A stretch of DNA of 64,000 bases from Cristatella mucedo (GCA_009760855.2 WPIO01000160.1:124001-188000), one strand, 5' to 3'. Numbered from the stretch's first letter, positions 43,195-54,485 are shown. Notes: generated from the sequence alone by a model not told the origin. Translations and numbers: made by a program.

Positions 43195-45590
43195 GCTTAA
43201 TCATCGATGCTGTCCGTGCGAGCATATCTGCTTCACCTTTGCTGCTCAGTCCTCCCTCCGATCTGTCATCACTGGTAGATTGCTACAACACGACACTAGC
43301 TGACACGCTCGACGAGTTTGCACCTTTGACAAAGCGCACTGTGCGCCCCCGCCCAGACGGCCTATGGTTTACCACAGACATTAAACTAGCCAAGTCTACT
43401 AAACGAAAGCTTGAAAAGGCATACAAAAGATCCGGACTAACTGTCCATCGACAGGCATATGAAGACTACTGTAGGTCGTACCAATCGATCCTAGCAAAGG
43501 CTAAGTCTAGCTTCTATAGAAACATTGTTGAATCACAGATGCACAATCCAAAAATGCTGATGTCGACAATAAACCATCTCCTCAACCGTTCCCAGGTTAG
43601 CTCCTTACCAGATGATCCTTGTGATGATCTAGCCGATCGCTTCTCTCGATTCTTTGTGCAGAAGATAGACAAAATCAGGGAATCCATCCCTGCGATGACA
43701 ACCTTCCCACTAGAATGCTGTTCCTCGGTTCCTGGCTGCGCCTCAATGTCTGCATTTAAACTGGTCACCAGTGATGTAGTCCTAAAGCTCGTATCTCAAT
43801 CAAAGAAGACAACAAGTCCACTGGACCCTATTCCCACTGTCCTGCTCCTACGTTGCATTGATCTGCTGCTGCCATGCATAACCAACATCTTTAATATGTC
43901 GTTAGCCTCAAGTCAGGTCCCAGCACCTTTAAAAAAAGCAGTAGTAAGGCCACTTCTCAAGAAAGCTACACTAGACCAAGAGAACTTAAGCAACTACCGC
44001 CCAGTCTCCCTTCTACCATTCCTATCAAAGACACTGGAACGGGTCGTGGCAGACCAGCTGAACTCGTATATCGAAACCTCACACCTTGCTAGTAAGTTCC
44101 AGTCTGGCTTTAGAGCTAATCACTCCACAGAGTCAGCATTGCTTCGGGTATACAACGACCTACTTAGGAATGCAGACATGGGTAGAGTGTCTCTGCTTGT
44201 TTTGCTCGATCTTTCGGCAGCTTTTGATACCATCGATCACAAAGTACTTCTAGAGCGCCTCTCATCTCGCCTGGGCATCACTGGCACTGCTCTGCAGTGG
44301 TTCAGGTCCTATCTCAGTGGGAGACTCCAGAGTGTTGACGTGAATGGACAAAGATCATCTGAAGAACCTCTAAAATATGGAGTACCTCAGGGCTCTGTGC
44401 TAGGTCCGGTCCTTTTCACCGTTTATACTCTCCCTCTCGCTGATGTGATTGCCAAGCACAATCTAGGCTTTCACTTCTATGCGGATGACACTCAGTTGTA
44501 CCTTTGCTTTGATCCCTCCCAGCCTTCGAGCACCTCAAATTCTCTCAATTCACTTGCTGCATGCATTGATGACATCCGATCATGGATGGCAGCAAATTTT
44601 CTAAAACTAAACGATGATAAAACTAACTTACTAGTTATGGGCAAACCTAGTGTTATTCAGAAATTGGAAAGGCTGACTTTCAAAATTGGCTCTGCCAGCA
44701 TATCTCCAGTTGCATCAGCTCGAAATCTAGGTGTCATATTCCAAAGCGACCTCTCGTTAGACGACCACATCAGCTCCACAGTCAAATCAGCCTATTTTCA
44801 GCTTCATAACATTGCTAAAATTAGGGCTTGTTTAGATAAGGATACCACGTCCAAGTTGGTCCATGCATTCGTGACATCTCGTCTCGACTTCTGCAACTCA
44901 CTGCTTACTGGCCTACCAGCATGTGCGATCAGGCGATTGCAGCTGGTGCAAAACTCTGCAGCTAGGCTTGTCTGTCGTGAGCGTCGCAGTTGCCACATTA
45001 CTCCACTTCTCGCCGACCTGCACTGGTTACCAGTCAAGCAACGGATTGACTTCAAGGTTTTGTCCCTCACTTTTAGGTCTCTTCATTCTATGGCTCCAGC
45101 CTATCTCTCAGATCTACTCCCCCACCAGACCAAGCATCGTACCACCCACTTTTCGGAATCCAACAGTCTAGAAATACCTCGTACAAACCTTAAATCCTTT
45201 GGAGACCGTGCATTTAGCTCGTATGCTCCCACAGCCTGGAACTCCCTCCCGACCTGCATCAGAACATCCCCTGACCTGACCACATTTAAAAGAAACTTAA
45301 AAACATACCTATTTAGGACAGCATTTAGTGGGTCCTTGTGATTCGTCCTCGATGTGCTTATGCGTGCTGACACTGTTCATGCTGCCACTAACCACATTTG
45401 CATGCTGACCCAGTGCATGTAACCCCTAACCATGTTATTCATTTTGCTTGTTTTTCAAGCATGATTTTACTTACTATTCTATTGCGTATCACTTTGCAGC
45501 AAATGTAAAGCGCCTAGAAAGAGATTAAGTTCTCTGAGGGCGCTTTATCAAGTGCAATATTATTATTATTATTATTATTATTATTATCTG
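43195..45590 (+). mobile_element. L2-A LINE, best-preserved copy
   Basis: A 5'-truncated L2/CR1-type non-LTR retrotransposon. It starts in the linker after the endonuclease, spans an intact RT ORF (43239-45341), and has a 3' UTR of about 220 bp ending in the stem-like tail 'gagggcgctttatcaagtgc' and ATT repeats (about 45560-45588). It is inserted into an older L2. No target-site duplication is obvious, which is common for this clade. Confidence 0.95.
43239..45341 (+). CDS. L2-A reverse transcriptase ORF (C-terminal 700 residues)
   Basis: An uninterrupted 700-codon frame encoding the RT that copies LINE RNA at the nicked genomic target. An N-terminal linker region (about residues 1-180) is followed by SNYRPVSLLPFLSKTLER (fingers), LLVLLDLSAAFDTIDHKVLL with the first catalytic Asp, GVPQGSVLGPVLFTVYTL, and the catalytic HFYADDTQLYL (YADD at about 414-417, 44478-44489). 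Then come LKLNDDKTNLLVMGKP, ARNLGVIF, and a C-terminal domain (LDFCNSLLTGLPACAIRR, LHWLPVKQRI, AWNSLPTCIR). Full-length relatives carry an APE-type endonuclease ahead of this, missing here, so the first Met is only the first in the remaining frame. All RT motifs are intact and no stop is present, which suggests recent insertion or recent family activity. It cannot be autonomous without the endonuclease. Confidence 0.93.
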   Translation: MLLSPPSDLSSLVDCYNTTLADTLDEFAPLTKRTVRPRPDGLWFTTDIKLAKSTKRKLEKAYKRSGLTVHRQAYEDYCRSYQSILAKAKSSFYRNIVESQMHNPKMLMSTINHLLNRSQVSSLPDDPCDDLADRFSRFFVQKIDKIRESIPAMTTFPLECCSSVPGCASMSAFKLVTSDVVLKLVSQSKKTTSPLDPIPTVLLLRCIDLLLPCITNIFNMSLASSQVPAPLKKAVVRPLLKKATLDQENLSNYRPVSLLPFLSKTLERVVADQLNSYIETSHLASKFQSGFRANHSTESALLRVYNDLLRNADMGRVSLLVLLDLSAAFDTIDHKVLLERLSSRLGITGTALQWFRSYLSGRLQSVDVNGQRSSEEPLKYGVPQGSVLGPVLFTVYTLPLADVIAKHNLGFHFYADDTQLYLCFDPSQPSSTSNSLNSLAACIDDIRSWMAANFLKLNDDKTNLLVMGKPSVIQKLERLTFKIGSASISPVASARNLGVIFQSDLSLDDHISSTVKSAYFQLHNIAKIRACLDKDTTSKLVHAFVTSRLDFCNSLLTGLPACAIRRLQLVQNSAARLVCRERRSCHITPLLADLHWLPVKQRIDFKVLSLTFRSLHSMAPAYLSDLLPHQTKHRTTHFSESNSLEIPRTNLKSFGDRAFSSYAPTAWNSLPTCIRTSPDLTTFKRNLKTYLFRTAFSGSL

Positions 45591-45770
45591 CGACTGGTAC
45601 AACATTTGGCGGCTCGTCGAATCTGTCGTCAGGGTTTGGTTGCCTTACCGCTTCCATCTGTGCCTCACTGGCTACCAACCAATCAAGCATCTATCTGAAG
45701 ATCCGCGGTCTAGCTTGTAGGTCAAGGTCTCTCACATTTGCATCAGCCCATCCGAGCTCATTGCTCTAAG
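45590..45770 (+). mobile_element. old L2 element, 3' piece
   Basis: Immediately after the ATT tail of the younger LINE, the frame LRLVQHLAARRICRQG and PSVPHWLPTNQASI resembles LQLVQNSAARLVCRER and LHWLPVKQRI of L2-A. It probably continues the old element at 42715-43193, with about 40 residues missing at the join. Confidence 0.6.
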
Positions 45771-46229
45771 AAAAGAAAAGAAAAGACTCGCACTAAATTC
45801 TCCGCATCATCTCACAGTCATCTCATAGCCATCTCGCCAAAAATCGCAAAAAGTTGAAATTGAATGTTGATCTAGCGTTCAGCTCACACGTCTTGAAACT
45901 GGCTTCCGCCTTCGTCAAGGTTCATCTGCGGATGGCCTTAATCTTTCCGGGCAACTTTGGCCATTATCCCCAGTGAACTTCTTTTCATTTCATTTTGCTG
46001 TGATTAGCATGTGCTTCACGGGTCACTTCGTGTTACTTTCAGAGGTCTTACGAACCTGAGGCCATTGGCATAGTTATACTTATCTAGCATGCTAGGCAAA
46101 ACCCTATAGTTTATAATATAATTAATGTTTCATTTCACAGCGCTAACTAACCGGAAAAAGTAATTTCTTCCTAAACATTTTACGCATGCTCTAAAGAAAT
46201 GGTGACCATATCGTTATTCGACCTCTTTA
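45771..46229. other. no gene seen
   Basis: Contains AAAAG repeats (45768-45785). A weak reversed L2-like tail may lie at 46128-46222. Confidence 0.35.
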
Positions 46230-46425
46230 TTAAAGCATCTGGTGAGTCTTTGTGATTGGTCCTTCGTGTACATGTACCTGCTTACACTATGCCTGCTGCT
46301 TGCGGATTTTACCATCAATCATTTCGTACGCTTTCTGTACAGCATCTGTAAAGTTTTCCCAGAAAGAGATTCAGTTCTCTGAGGGCACAATACTAATGTA
46401 TTACTAATATTATTATTATTCGATT
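46230..46425 (+). repeat. LINE 3' UTR fragment, L2-A relative
   Basis: 'gtctttgtgattggtccttc', 'cctgctgcttgcggat', 'agagattcagttctctgagg' and terminal ATT repeats. Same variant subfamily as 25700-25890. Confidence 0.7.
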
Positions 46426-47134
46426 GCTTTTGTGCACGCTCGATAATCTTTCCATGTGACCAACCCTTCGGTATTGATTCTCTTGCCTCGGGCTGTAATG
46501 CAGCTGGATGGAGATTAGGATCCGTTGGGGATGCGAATTAGAATTGGATATTGTTAAAATCATCAGATTCGATAAGGGAACATCTGTAGAAGCTATTAGT
46601 GAACCGAGGATGTTTGTAGTACGTAGGGTTCACCCTAACCTAATGGGCTAGATGGCAGTGCAATATTGCTCTTGCGTCTTAACACCTCAGACTGTATGCC
46701 TTGGCTGCAAATGTAACAAGACGTCTGCAATATGTGTTGGTGGTGATCCGGGAAAACCGCTTTCTAGGCCCGGCCCCTGATTTAGGCATCTGGCAGATTA
46801 AACAGATAGTTCTCCGATACCACTGGAATAGCATTATAACATTTTCTTTCGTCCCAGGGAAATAAGTGCTATTTTACCTTGCACATAACTCCACAATTCT
46901 GACGTCATTATCAAATTTTTTTTTGGGAGAACGACGGTAACAAATTTGAAATTAGTTAGTTTTCTCGAGCATCAAAGGATGTAGCTCCAGCGAGCAGTCG
47001 GGCAGCCGTTGAGCAGTCGAGCTCTTTTGCAACTTTTTTCTTTTCTCGCAAACGTGTTTGTTATTACACGTGACCATACTCAAGATCATAAAGTAATCTA
47101 ACTCAGTTTCTATGGCATGTAGGTAGAAATAATT
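46426..47134. other. no gene seen
   Basis: AT-rich unique sequence without a recognised exon or repeat. Confidence 0.4.
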
Positions 47135-48690
47135 TTTTATAATAATAATAATAATGCTAATAATACTCCTGATAAAGCGCCCTCAGAGAACTCAATCTCT
47201 TTATAGGCGCTTTACATTTGCTGCAAAGGGAAACGCGATTGAATGGTGAGTATTTTCATGCTTGATAAACAACATGGTTAAGGATGATATGCTTAGGGTC
47301 AGCATGCAAGTGTGGTTAGTGGCAGCATGCACATTGTCAGCACGTAAGTACATGAAGGACGAACTACAGGGACCTACTATATGCTGTCATAAATAGGTGT
47401 GTTTTAAGTTCTTTTTAAATGTGGTCAAGTCAGGGAATGTTCTGACGTAAGTCGGGAGGAAGTTCCAAGCTTTGGGAGCGTACGAACTAAGTGCATGGTC
47501 TCCAAAAAATTTGAGGTTTGTACGAGGTATTGGTAAACTGCTTAATTATAATAAGCGGGTGGTACGATGCTTGGCCTGATGGGGGAGTAGATCTGAGAGA
47601 TAGGCTGGAGCCTAAGAATGAAGGGACCTAAAAGTCAGCAACAAAACCTCGAAGTTGATCCGCTGCTTGAGTGGTAGCCAGTGCAGTTCGGCGAGAAGTG
47701 GTGTAATGTGGCAACTGCGACGCTCACGACAGACAAACCTAGATGCAAAGCTTTGCACCAGCTGTAATCGCCTGGTTGCACATTCCGGTAGGCCAGCAAG
47801 CAGTGAGTAACAGAAGTCAAGACGGGATGTCACGAATGCATGGACCAACTTGGACGTGGTATTCTTGTCTAAACAAGCCCGAATTTTAGCAATATTATGA
47901 AGCTGAAAATAGGCAGATTTGACTGTGGAGCTGAAATCGTCATCTTACGAGAGGTCACTTTGGAACATGACACCTAGATTTTGAGCTGATTCAACAGGAG
48001 ATGTGCTGGCAGAGCCAATTTTGAGCGTCAGCCATTCCAATTTCTGAATCACACTGGGATTACCCATAACTAGTAAGTTAGTTTTATCATGGAGTAGTTT
48101 TAGAAAATGTGCGGCCATCCATATGCGGATGTCATCGATACATGCAGCAAGTGAGTTGAGAGAATTTGAGGTGCTCGATGGTGGCGAGGGATCAAAGCAA
48201 AAGTACAACTGAGTGTCATCCACATAAAAATGAAAGCCTAGATTGTGCTTGGCAGTCACATCACCAAGAGGGAGAGTATAAACCGTGAAAAGAACCGGAC
48301 CTAGCATGGAGCCCCGAGGTACACCATATTTCAGATGTATATCGGATGATCTTTGTTCATTCACTTAATTACTCTGGAGTCTCCCACGGAAATAGGACCT
48401 GAAACATTGCAGAGCAGTTCCAGTGGTGCCAAGGCTAGATGAGAGGCTCTAGAAGAACCTGGTGATCGATAATCGATCAAAAGCTGCCGAAAGATTGAGC
48501 AAAACGAGCACAGACACTCTACCCATGTCTGCATTCCTAAGTAGGTCGTTGTACACCCTAAGCAATGCTGATTATCTGTAGTGATTAGCTCTAAAGACAG
48601 ACTGAAATTTACTAGCAAGGTTTGAAGTTTTCACATACGAGTTAAGCTAGTCGACCACGAACCGTTCTAGTGTCTTGATAGGAATGGTAG

Positions 48691-51392
48691 AAGTCCGCTC
48701 ATTTCTTGACTTTCTGGAGAATTTTGGTTTGGCCCAACACGTGAATCATAGCTCCCACGTCGGTGGCCACATTCTAAATCTCGTGATCACTAAGGATGTC
48801 CTTCCCACTGACCTTGTGGTGTGCCGACTGACCCTCTCAGATCATTGTTCGGTCTCGTTTACTGTTCAAGCATTGACATGGACAAGTTTTTGAAATATGT
48901 TTGTGATGCAGGTCTTCTTGATCTGCATACAGACTCGACCGGAAGCCCCGATACCCTCACTGATGCAATGAACATGACACTCAGGAGTGCTCTTGAGAAG
49001 CATGCTCCCGTTCGCTCTATCCGTGTTCAAAGTCGTCGAGATTGCTTTCAATTTACAAAAAGACTCATTAAGATGCGCCGGGTTAAGCTCAGGCTAGAAC
49101 GTCGTTTCAAGAAATCGGGATCTGAGGAAGATCTAGTCAATTTTAAAGACTTACTATGAGTTTACACCCGAAAGCTGAAAAAAATCAAGGCTTCTTTTTT
49201 CAGTAGAAAGCTGAATTACTGCCAGTCGGACACTAAACAGATTTACAAGACAGTAAACCATTTACTGGCCAAGGCTGTGAGGTCTGACTCCCCAGATATT
49301 AAGGGCTTAGCCGAAAAGTTTTTAGCCTTCTTTACTGAAAAAATTGTGTAAATTTGTGCCTCCATTAGGTCCCCTCCGACCAAAGCAATCGCCGTTCCTC
49401 AACCTGTGACCTTCCTTAAAGGGTTCTCCGATGTTTTTACATGTGGTGTGGCTGCCTTAATAAGGTCTAGCAAAAAGAGCTCGTCTGTTGAAGACCCTAT
49501 ACCTTCATCTCTGTGGTCTTCACTAGCAGATCAACTTAGCCCTGCCATAACCAAGATTTTTAATGCTTCTTTGGGAAAAGGGGTCGTCCCAAAGTCCATT
49601 AAATCGGGAATCGTTAGACCTATTCGTTAAAAGCCTGGATTAGACACAGAGGTCCTTTAAAATTATCGCCCAGTTTCCATTCTTCCTTTCTTATCAACGA
49701 TTCTTGAAAAAATTGTTGCTAAGCAGCTGGTTGAACATATTGAAAAGAATGAAACGTCAGAACCATTTCAATCAGGTTTCAAGAGGCAGCACTCTACTGA
49801 AACTGCTCTCCTCCGTGTTAACAATGACGTCCTACGTGGCAACGACGACGGGAATGTCACTACCCTAGCTCTGCTAGATCGGTCTGCTGCCTTCAACACC
49901 ATTGATCACGAAGTTCTGCTTGAACGATTGAGAACAACGATCGGTCTGGTAGACGAAGCACTGGCGTGGTTTAAATCATACCTGTCTGATCGTGTTCAAT
50001 CCGTGTCGTGTGGGGGTCAGGTCTCAGACATGAGAAGGGTCACAAGTGGAGTCCCTCAAGGGTCTGTACTTGGTCCCTTGCTGTTCTTCATTTATACACA
50101 ACCTTTGTAAAAAGTGATTAAGGCCCATGGATTAGGATATCACTTCTATGCTGACGATACTCAGTTGTATTTGTCATTCAAACCGTCGGAATCTGCTGCA
50201 GCAACTGAGAAACTGAATGCTTGCCTTGCCGATATTCGATCCTGGATGTCGGAAAACTTCCTGAAATTAAATGACGATAAAACCGAACTGCTTCTCATAG
50301 GACACCCTAAGCGTGTGGCTGGATTAAAAGGCTTTGCCGATTTAATATGTGATGCTATTGTGCGACCTTTACCACGTGCTCGAAATTTAGGTGTCGTGTT
50401 TGACAGCTGCCTCAATTTCAAAAGCTTCATTCAGAAGACTGCCTCTACAGCTAGCCATCACATCCGATCTCTCTCCAAGATTAGGAGGTATCTCCTACAG
50501 GTATCTCCCAGTGTCTTTAAAAAAAATTTAACTAGCCGTTTAGTTCTGTCTCAGCTTGGTTTTTGTAACTCTCTTTTGGCAGGGCTGCCAAAGGAAGCTA
50601 GTATGCCACTACAGCGGACTATGAATATGGCTGCAAGGCTAGTATTCAAGTCCCAGCGGTTTGAGCACCCGTCTCCTTTGCTAAAAGAGCTAGGATGGAT
50701 GCGGTTGAGCAACGGATCCAGAGCAAAGTTCTTACTCTGACCCACAAGGCCCGCTACGGCTTGGCTTCTTCGTACCTAGCTAAAATACTGCATCAGTTTC
50801 AGCCTGTTCGCGCCCTCAGGTCCTGTGTGGACAATAAATTAGCTGTCCCATTCCTCCGCTTAAAGACAGTTGGCGACAGAAGCTTTAGCTCTGCAGGTCC
50901 TACACTGTGGAACTCACTTCCACAATTCTTACGCAACGACAACTACTCTCCTACTGCCGACTATGGCACATCCTTTTCATTGGTCCTGAGCTGCTACTTC
51001 TATGCTACTCACTACCTCAACTGCTCTCCTGACTCTGCTATGCTTCCTAACTTTCTCTTCGTTGGGTGAGACGAAGTCTGTTGGCTACCGAATGAGTACC
51101 GAAAAAAGTCCTAGCTGATTAAACAGCCTCTTTTGTATAGCGACAGAAGAGCCTTTATGGCTATCACCACCGCTTGCAGTGGCGATAAAGGATCGCCCCA
51201 CTGCAGGAATCGAACCCACGACCTCGGGACCGAGGCCGTGAAAGCAACCGCCTTACCTAGTGTGCCATAACGGCTCACCACCGAAAGCCGCTTAAGCTGT
51301 GAGTGTGCTATACAAAAGTCTCCTGCGTAACACCCACATGGTCTTTATGACTTTATGGAGTTACAGACGGAGATACATTACATTACATTACA
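48691..51392 (+). mobile_element. L2-B LINE copy inserted in L2-A, itself carrying a SINE
   Basis: It starts in the endonuclease C-terminus (VRSFLDFLENFGLAQHV, HVGGHILNLVIT) and continues through RT with LLDRSAAFNTIDHEVLL (catalytic Asp changed to Asn), GVPQGSVLGPLLF and YADD near 50147-50158, to the 3' UTR and an ATTAC tail (51374-51391). It lacks about 60 bp near 48867 present in the other long copy. Stops occur at 49628-49630 and 49658-49660, the second shared with the copy at 35125-37735. SINE-1 interrupts the 3' UTR at 51105-51279. Confidence 0.93.
51105..51279 (-). mobile_element. SINE-1 with target-site duplication
   Basis: A 175-bp full-length copy bounded by 'accgaaa' at 51098-51104 and 51280-51286. 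The uninterrupted L2-B site near 37628 carries this 7-mer once. Read on the minus strand: head 'ggtgagccgttatggcacac', A box, B box 'gggttcgattcctgc', body, tail 'aatcagctaggactt'. This fixes the true ends of the family. Confidence 0.95.
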
Positions 51393-51850
51393 TTATAAGG
51401 GAGACTGGGATGTAGTTGCTCAAGTTCTCTTGGTCTTGAATTGCTTTCTTGAGAAGTGGCTTTACTACAGATTTTTTGAATAGTGCTGGCACATGACCTG
51501 ACGCTAATGACATATTTGTGATGTTAGATATGCACGGCAGCAGCAGATCAGTGAAAACAACGTGGGAGCAGGAAAGTGGGAATAGAGTCCAGAGGACTTT
51601 TTGTCTTCTTTGATTGGGATATGAACTTCAGGACGAGATCACTAGTGACCTGCTTAAATTTAGACATTGAGGTGAAGCCAGGAATCGGGTAACAACATCT
51701 AGGGGGATGCTTTCATCGCAGGGATAGACTCCCTGATCTTGTCTATCTTGTTGACGAAGAATTGAGAGAAGCGATTGGCTAGATCATCACTAGAATCATC
51801 AGGTAAGGAGCTAATCTAGGAGTGGTTGAGGAGACGGTTGATCGTCGATT

Positions 51851-52502
51851 ATTAATCGCACTAATACCTAGTAATTAAGACCTTCCTTATTTCTGCTTTC
51901 CAGTAATGTAAATAGCCGTGTATATGAAAGAGCCTTAAGATCACCATTTTGGTTGATAGTTCCAGCTGCTCTTACAAATAAGTATCTACGCCATTCTAAG
52001 ATAGTGTGAAGAAGCTACCACTATCTGGCAGATGCATGTAGCTGTGTTGATGTCAAAAACCCTATAATGTAAGCTTAGATTGTGCTTAGTGATTTAATTC
52101 CCAAAAAGGACAATGTACTCTATACTAAGTACTCTAGAGGCTCCCAGGGTGACAGTGACTTCCGGTGACTTCATTACTAATAATAAATATAAATAAATGT
52201 ACTAATAATAATAACTAATACTAATAATAAATAATAATATGGAGTATTCCACTGAGGCAAGACTTACAAACTTATTTAGGAAAGAGTTGTTAGAGACGGC
52301 TTTGAACGATTACACGTTACTGCCTTCACAAGCTCGACTTCTAAGGCATTCCTGTTTTCTCAGCCGCGAGGTAAATAATATTACCTGGCCTTGTCGTATG
52401 CGGCCTTTGTATGTTCATTGACTGCTAAGGCAGCTTACCAGTGAGGCCTGTCAATTAAAACGCACTGTACAGCACTGCAGTTGAAGCGCGTACAAAACAT
52501 TA
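51851..52502. other. no gene; decayed L2-like piece
   Basis: 51990-52165 retains reversed L2-like order ('agcttagattgtgcttagtg', 'tctagaggctcccaggg'). An AT-rich AATAAT stretch follows at 52170-52240. Confidence 0.4.
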
Positions 52503-52643
52503 CGAGCTGATTAAACAGCCCCTTTTTGTATGGCGACAGAAGAGCCTTTAAAAAGGATCGCCCACCGCAGGATGAGAACCCATGACCTCGGGATCGAGGT
52601 CGTGAAAGCAACCGCCTTACCAAGTGTGCCATCACGGCTCACC
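52503..52643 (-). mobile_element. SINE-1 copy with internal deletion
   Basis: Reversed tail 'gagctgattaaacagccc', shortened body ('gcctttaaaaaggatcgccc'), B box region 'gatgagaacccatgacctcg', head 'gtgccatcacggctcacc'. A partial SINE-1 head recurs at 52688-52732. Confidence 0.88.
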
Positions 52644-53092
52644 GGTTGATCAACAGACACTGAGCAAAGTTCTTTAGCTGACCAACGAGTCATGAAAAGC
52701 AACCGCCTTACCTAATGTGCCGTCGCGGTGTAGCTTTCACTTATACAAAGTTGGCATGAACAAAATTTGTTTCAAGTGCACAAGGCTGCGTCTGGTTATG
52801 AATCGCTAGGAAAGGAGGGCAGCATGCAGTATTCGACCTTTACCGTCTAACGAGCAAGTGGGCGTGACCTCTCAGTGAGTTATCCTTCCGGTTAAAGACG
52901 ACTCTTTATTTATCCACCCGTGCGGTTAATCAATACCACTGCCGAAGGGCTGCATGCGAAATCACTTGCGGAATACCCATCTATGTATCGGAGGAACCTA
53001 CAGACGCTTTAGCCAAAAGCGTTTCAAAGCCGCTGCACTGAGAGCTAGAGGAAATGTTTGATGGCAGTAGTCATCATTGTAGCTAAATAAAT
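52644..53092. other. no gene seen apart from a SINE-1 head fragment
   Basis: 52688-52732 ('gtcatgaaaagcaaccgcct', 'tacctaatgtgccgtcgcgg') is a truncated SINE-1. The rest is unique-looking. Confidence 0.5.
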
Positions 53093-53226
53093 ATGAATAT
53101 AATTCATTTATATAGCGCCCCAAGAGAACTTAATCTCTATTCAGGCGCTTCACATATGCCTCGGGGCTCGAGCTTACGACCTCAGTCAGACGTTGGTCGG
53201 GGCGAGCACCTTAACCGTTAGATCTA
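53093..53226 (-). mobile_element. SINE-2 copy
   Basis: Very similar to 13043-13172: reversed L2-A-like tail ('atatagcgccccaagagaac'), 'gcttcacatatgcctcgggg', 'ctcgagcttacgacctcag', head 'gagcaccttaaccgttagat'. Confidence 0.85.
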
Positions 53227-53293
53227 ACCAGGACGGCTACATACAGCATAGCAGCAGGCAGTACTTATCCGCCGTAGGGCTAGAGGATGCTTT

Positions 53294-53386
53294 AGAAGGA
53301 GGCTGAGGGAACTGGTAGATCAGCAAAGTTTTCTTTTGCGGGGCACGCGGTGACACTGCGGACGACGCAGCGACGCCGAAGCGTCC
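53294..53386 (+). repeat. 93-bp duplicated unit, copy 1
   Basis: It matches 55310-55402 at 90 of 93 positions, same orientation ('gaactggtagatcagca', 'ggcacgcggtgacactgcgg', 'acgccgaagcgtcc'). It is followed 14 bp later by a CA array. Confidence 0.95.
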
Positions 53387-53396
53387 ATCTTTTAGC

Positions 53397-53595
<199 letters not shown>

Positions 53596-53723
53596 GTTGA
53601 GCACTTTTACCCTACCTACAGTACGCAGTCGGCTCGATGATCTCCGCTTGACTTCTTTCTGCTTGCCAGCGGATCGCCATGTAGCAATACCTAGAGCGTG
53701 TACCTGGAGCTCTTGCACGGAAC

Positions 53724-53725
53724 AC

Positions 53726-53802
<77 letters not shown>
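53724..53802. repeat. CA microsatellite
   Basis: About 75 bp, nearly pure. Confidence 0.95.
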
Positions 53803-53805
<3 letters not shown>

Positions 53806-53854
53806 GAAACCGCACCTGCAGCGCAAGTACCTACTGGAGCAGCTCCAGATAATA

Positions 53855-53915
53855 ACAATAATAAGAATAATAACATGAATAATGCACTTGATAAAGCGCC
53901 CTCAGAGAACTATAG
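53855..53915 (-). repeat. L2-A tail fragment
   Basis: AAT-type repeats then 'cttgataaagcgccctcaga', cut off at 'gaactata'. Confidence 0.75.
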
Positions 53916-54334
53916 CGCAAGATCTAGAGCTTTCGAGATCTCGAGAGCAGCGAGTAGTAAACCTGGAGTAAACCTGAAGCAGCTAGTGGCGATCTGCACA
54001 AGGCGCCAAGGCGTGGGCTCAAACCACTGCAGCTGTACTGCGGCAATACTGCCCTACCCGGTGCCAAGCTCGTCAAGGCATTTCTTCCTGAGGTAAGCTA
54101 TTGAGCGCGTACCGAGTTCCAAAAAACTTCCTAGCAAAGAGATTAACGTAAATGTCTTCACTGAAAATTCGCTCGCAGCCGGCGAGGGCGTTTCAGGTCT
54201 GGGCGAGGAATGGCCAGTCGAAGACGCCGCGACGTCTGCCTTCACCCCAAGTCCCGGCCGCAGGTCGGACCCAGAGAAGCGCTCAAAAGCGAGCCTTACA
54301 GTATGGCCGCCTTACTTCTCGGTTGGTCTCTGGC
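53916..54334. other. no gene seen
   Basis: Unique-looking sequence of mixed composition; no exon was recognised. Confidence 0.4.
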
Positions 54335-54485
54335 GCCGATCGTCTCAGTTTGGTGCTCAGGCTAGTCCCCGGGGTCAAGGTACTCACCTTTGACGACACA
54401 GGTCCCGGGCTCGAGCCCCGCGGTGCATACCCAGCGCCGAGGTGGAGGTTAAGTTCTCTTAGAGCAATACGCAAATTAATTATAT
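54335..54485 (+). mobile_element. SINE-2 copy
   Basis: Head 'gtttggtgctcaggctagtc', B box 'ccgggctcgagccccgc', then 'ggttaagttctcttagagc' corresponding to the L2-A tail. Confidence 0.7.

Larger units (their letters stand above)
47135..51850 (-). mobile_element. L2-A LINE copy split by an L2-B insertion
   Basis: Block 1 (47135-48690) runs on the minus strand from the RT fingers region through the catalytic core (HFYVDDTQLYFCF: YADD changed to YVDD) to the 3' tail. Block 2 (51393-51850) continues upstream, with reversed 'agggagactgggatgtagtt' (YRPVS) and 'gagtggttgaggagacggtt' (INHLLN). Removing 48691-51392 restores the L2-A order exactly across the YRPVSLLPFLSK codons. Several stops and indels make it non-functional. 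Confidence 0.9.
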
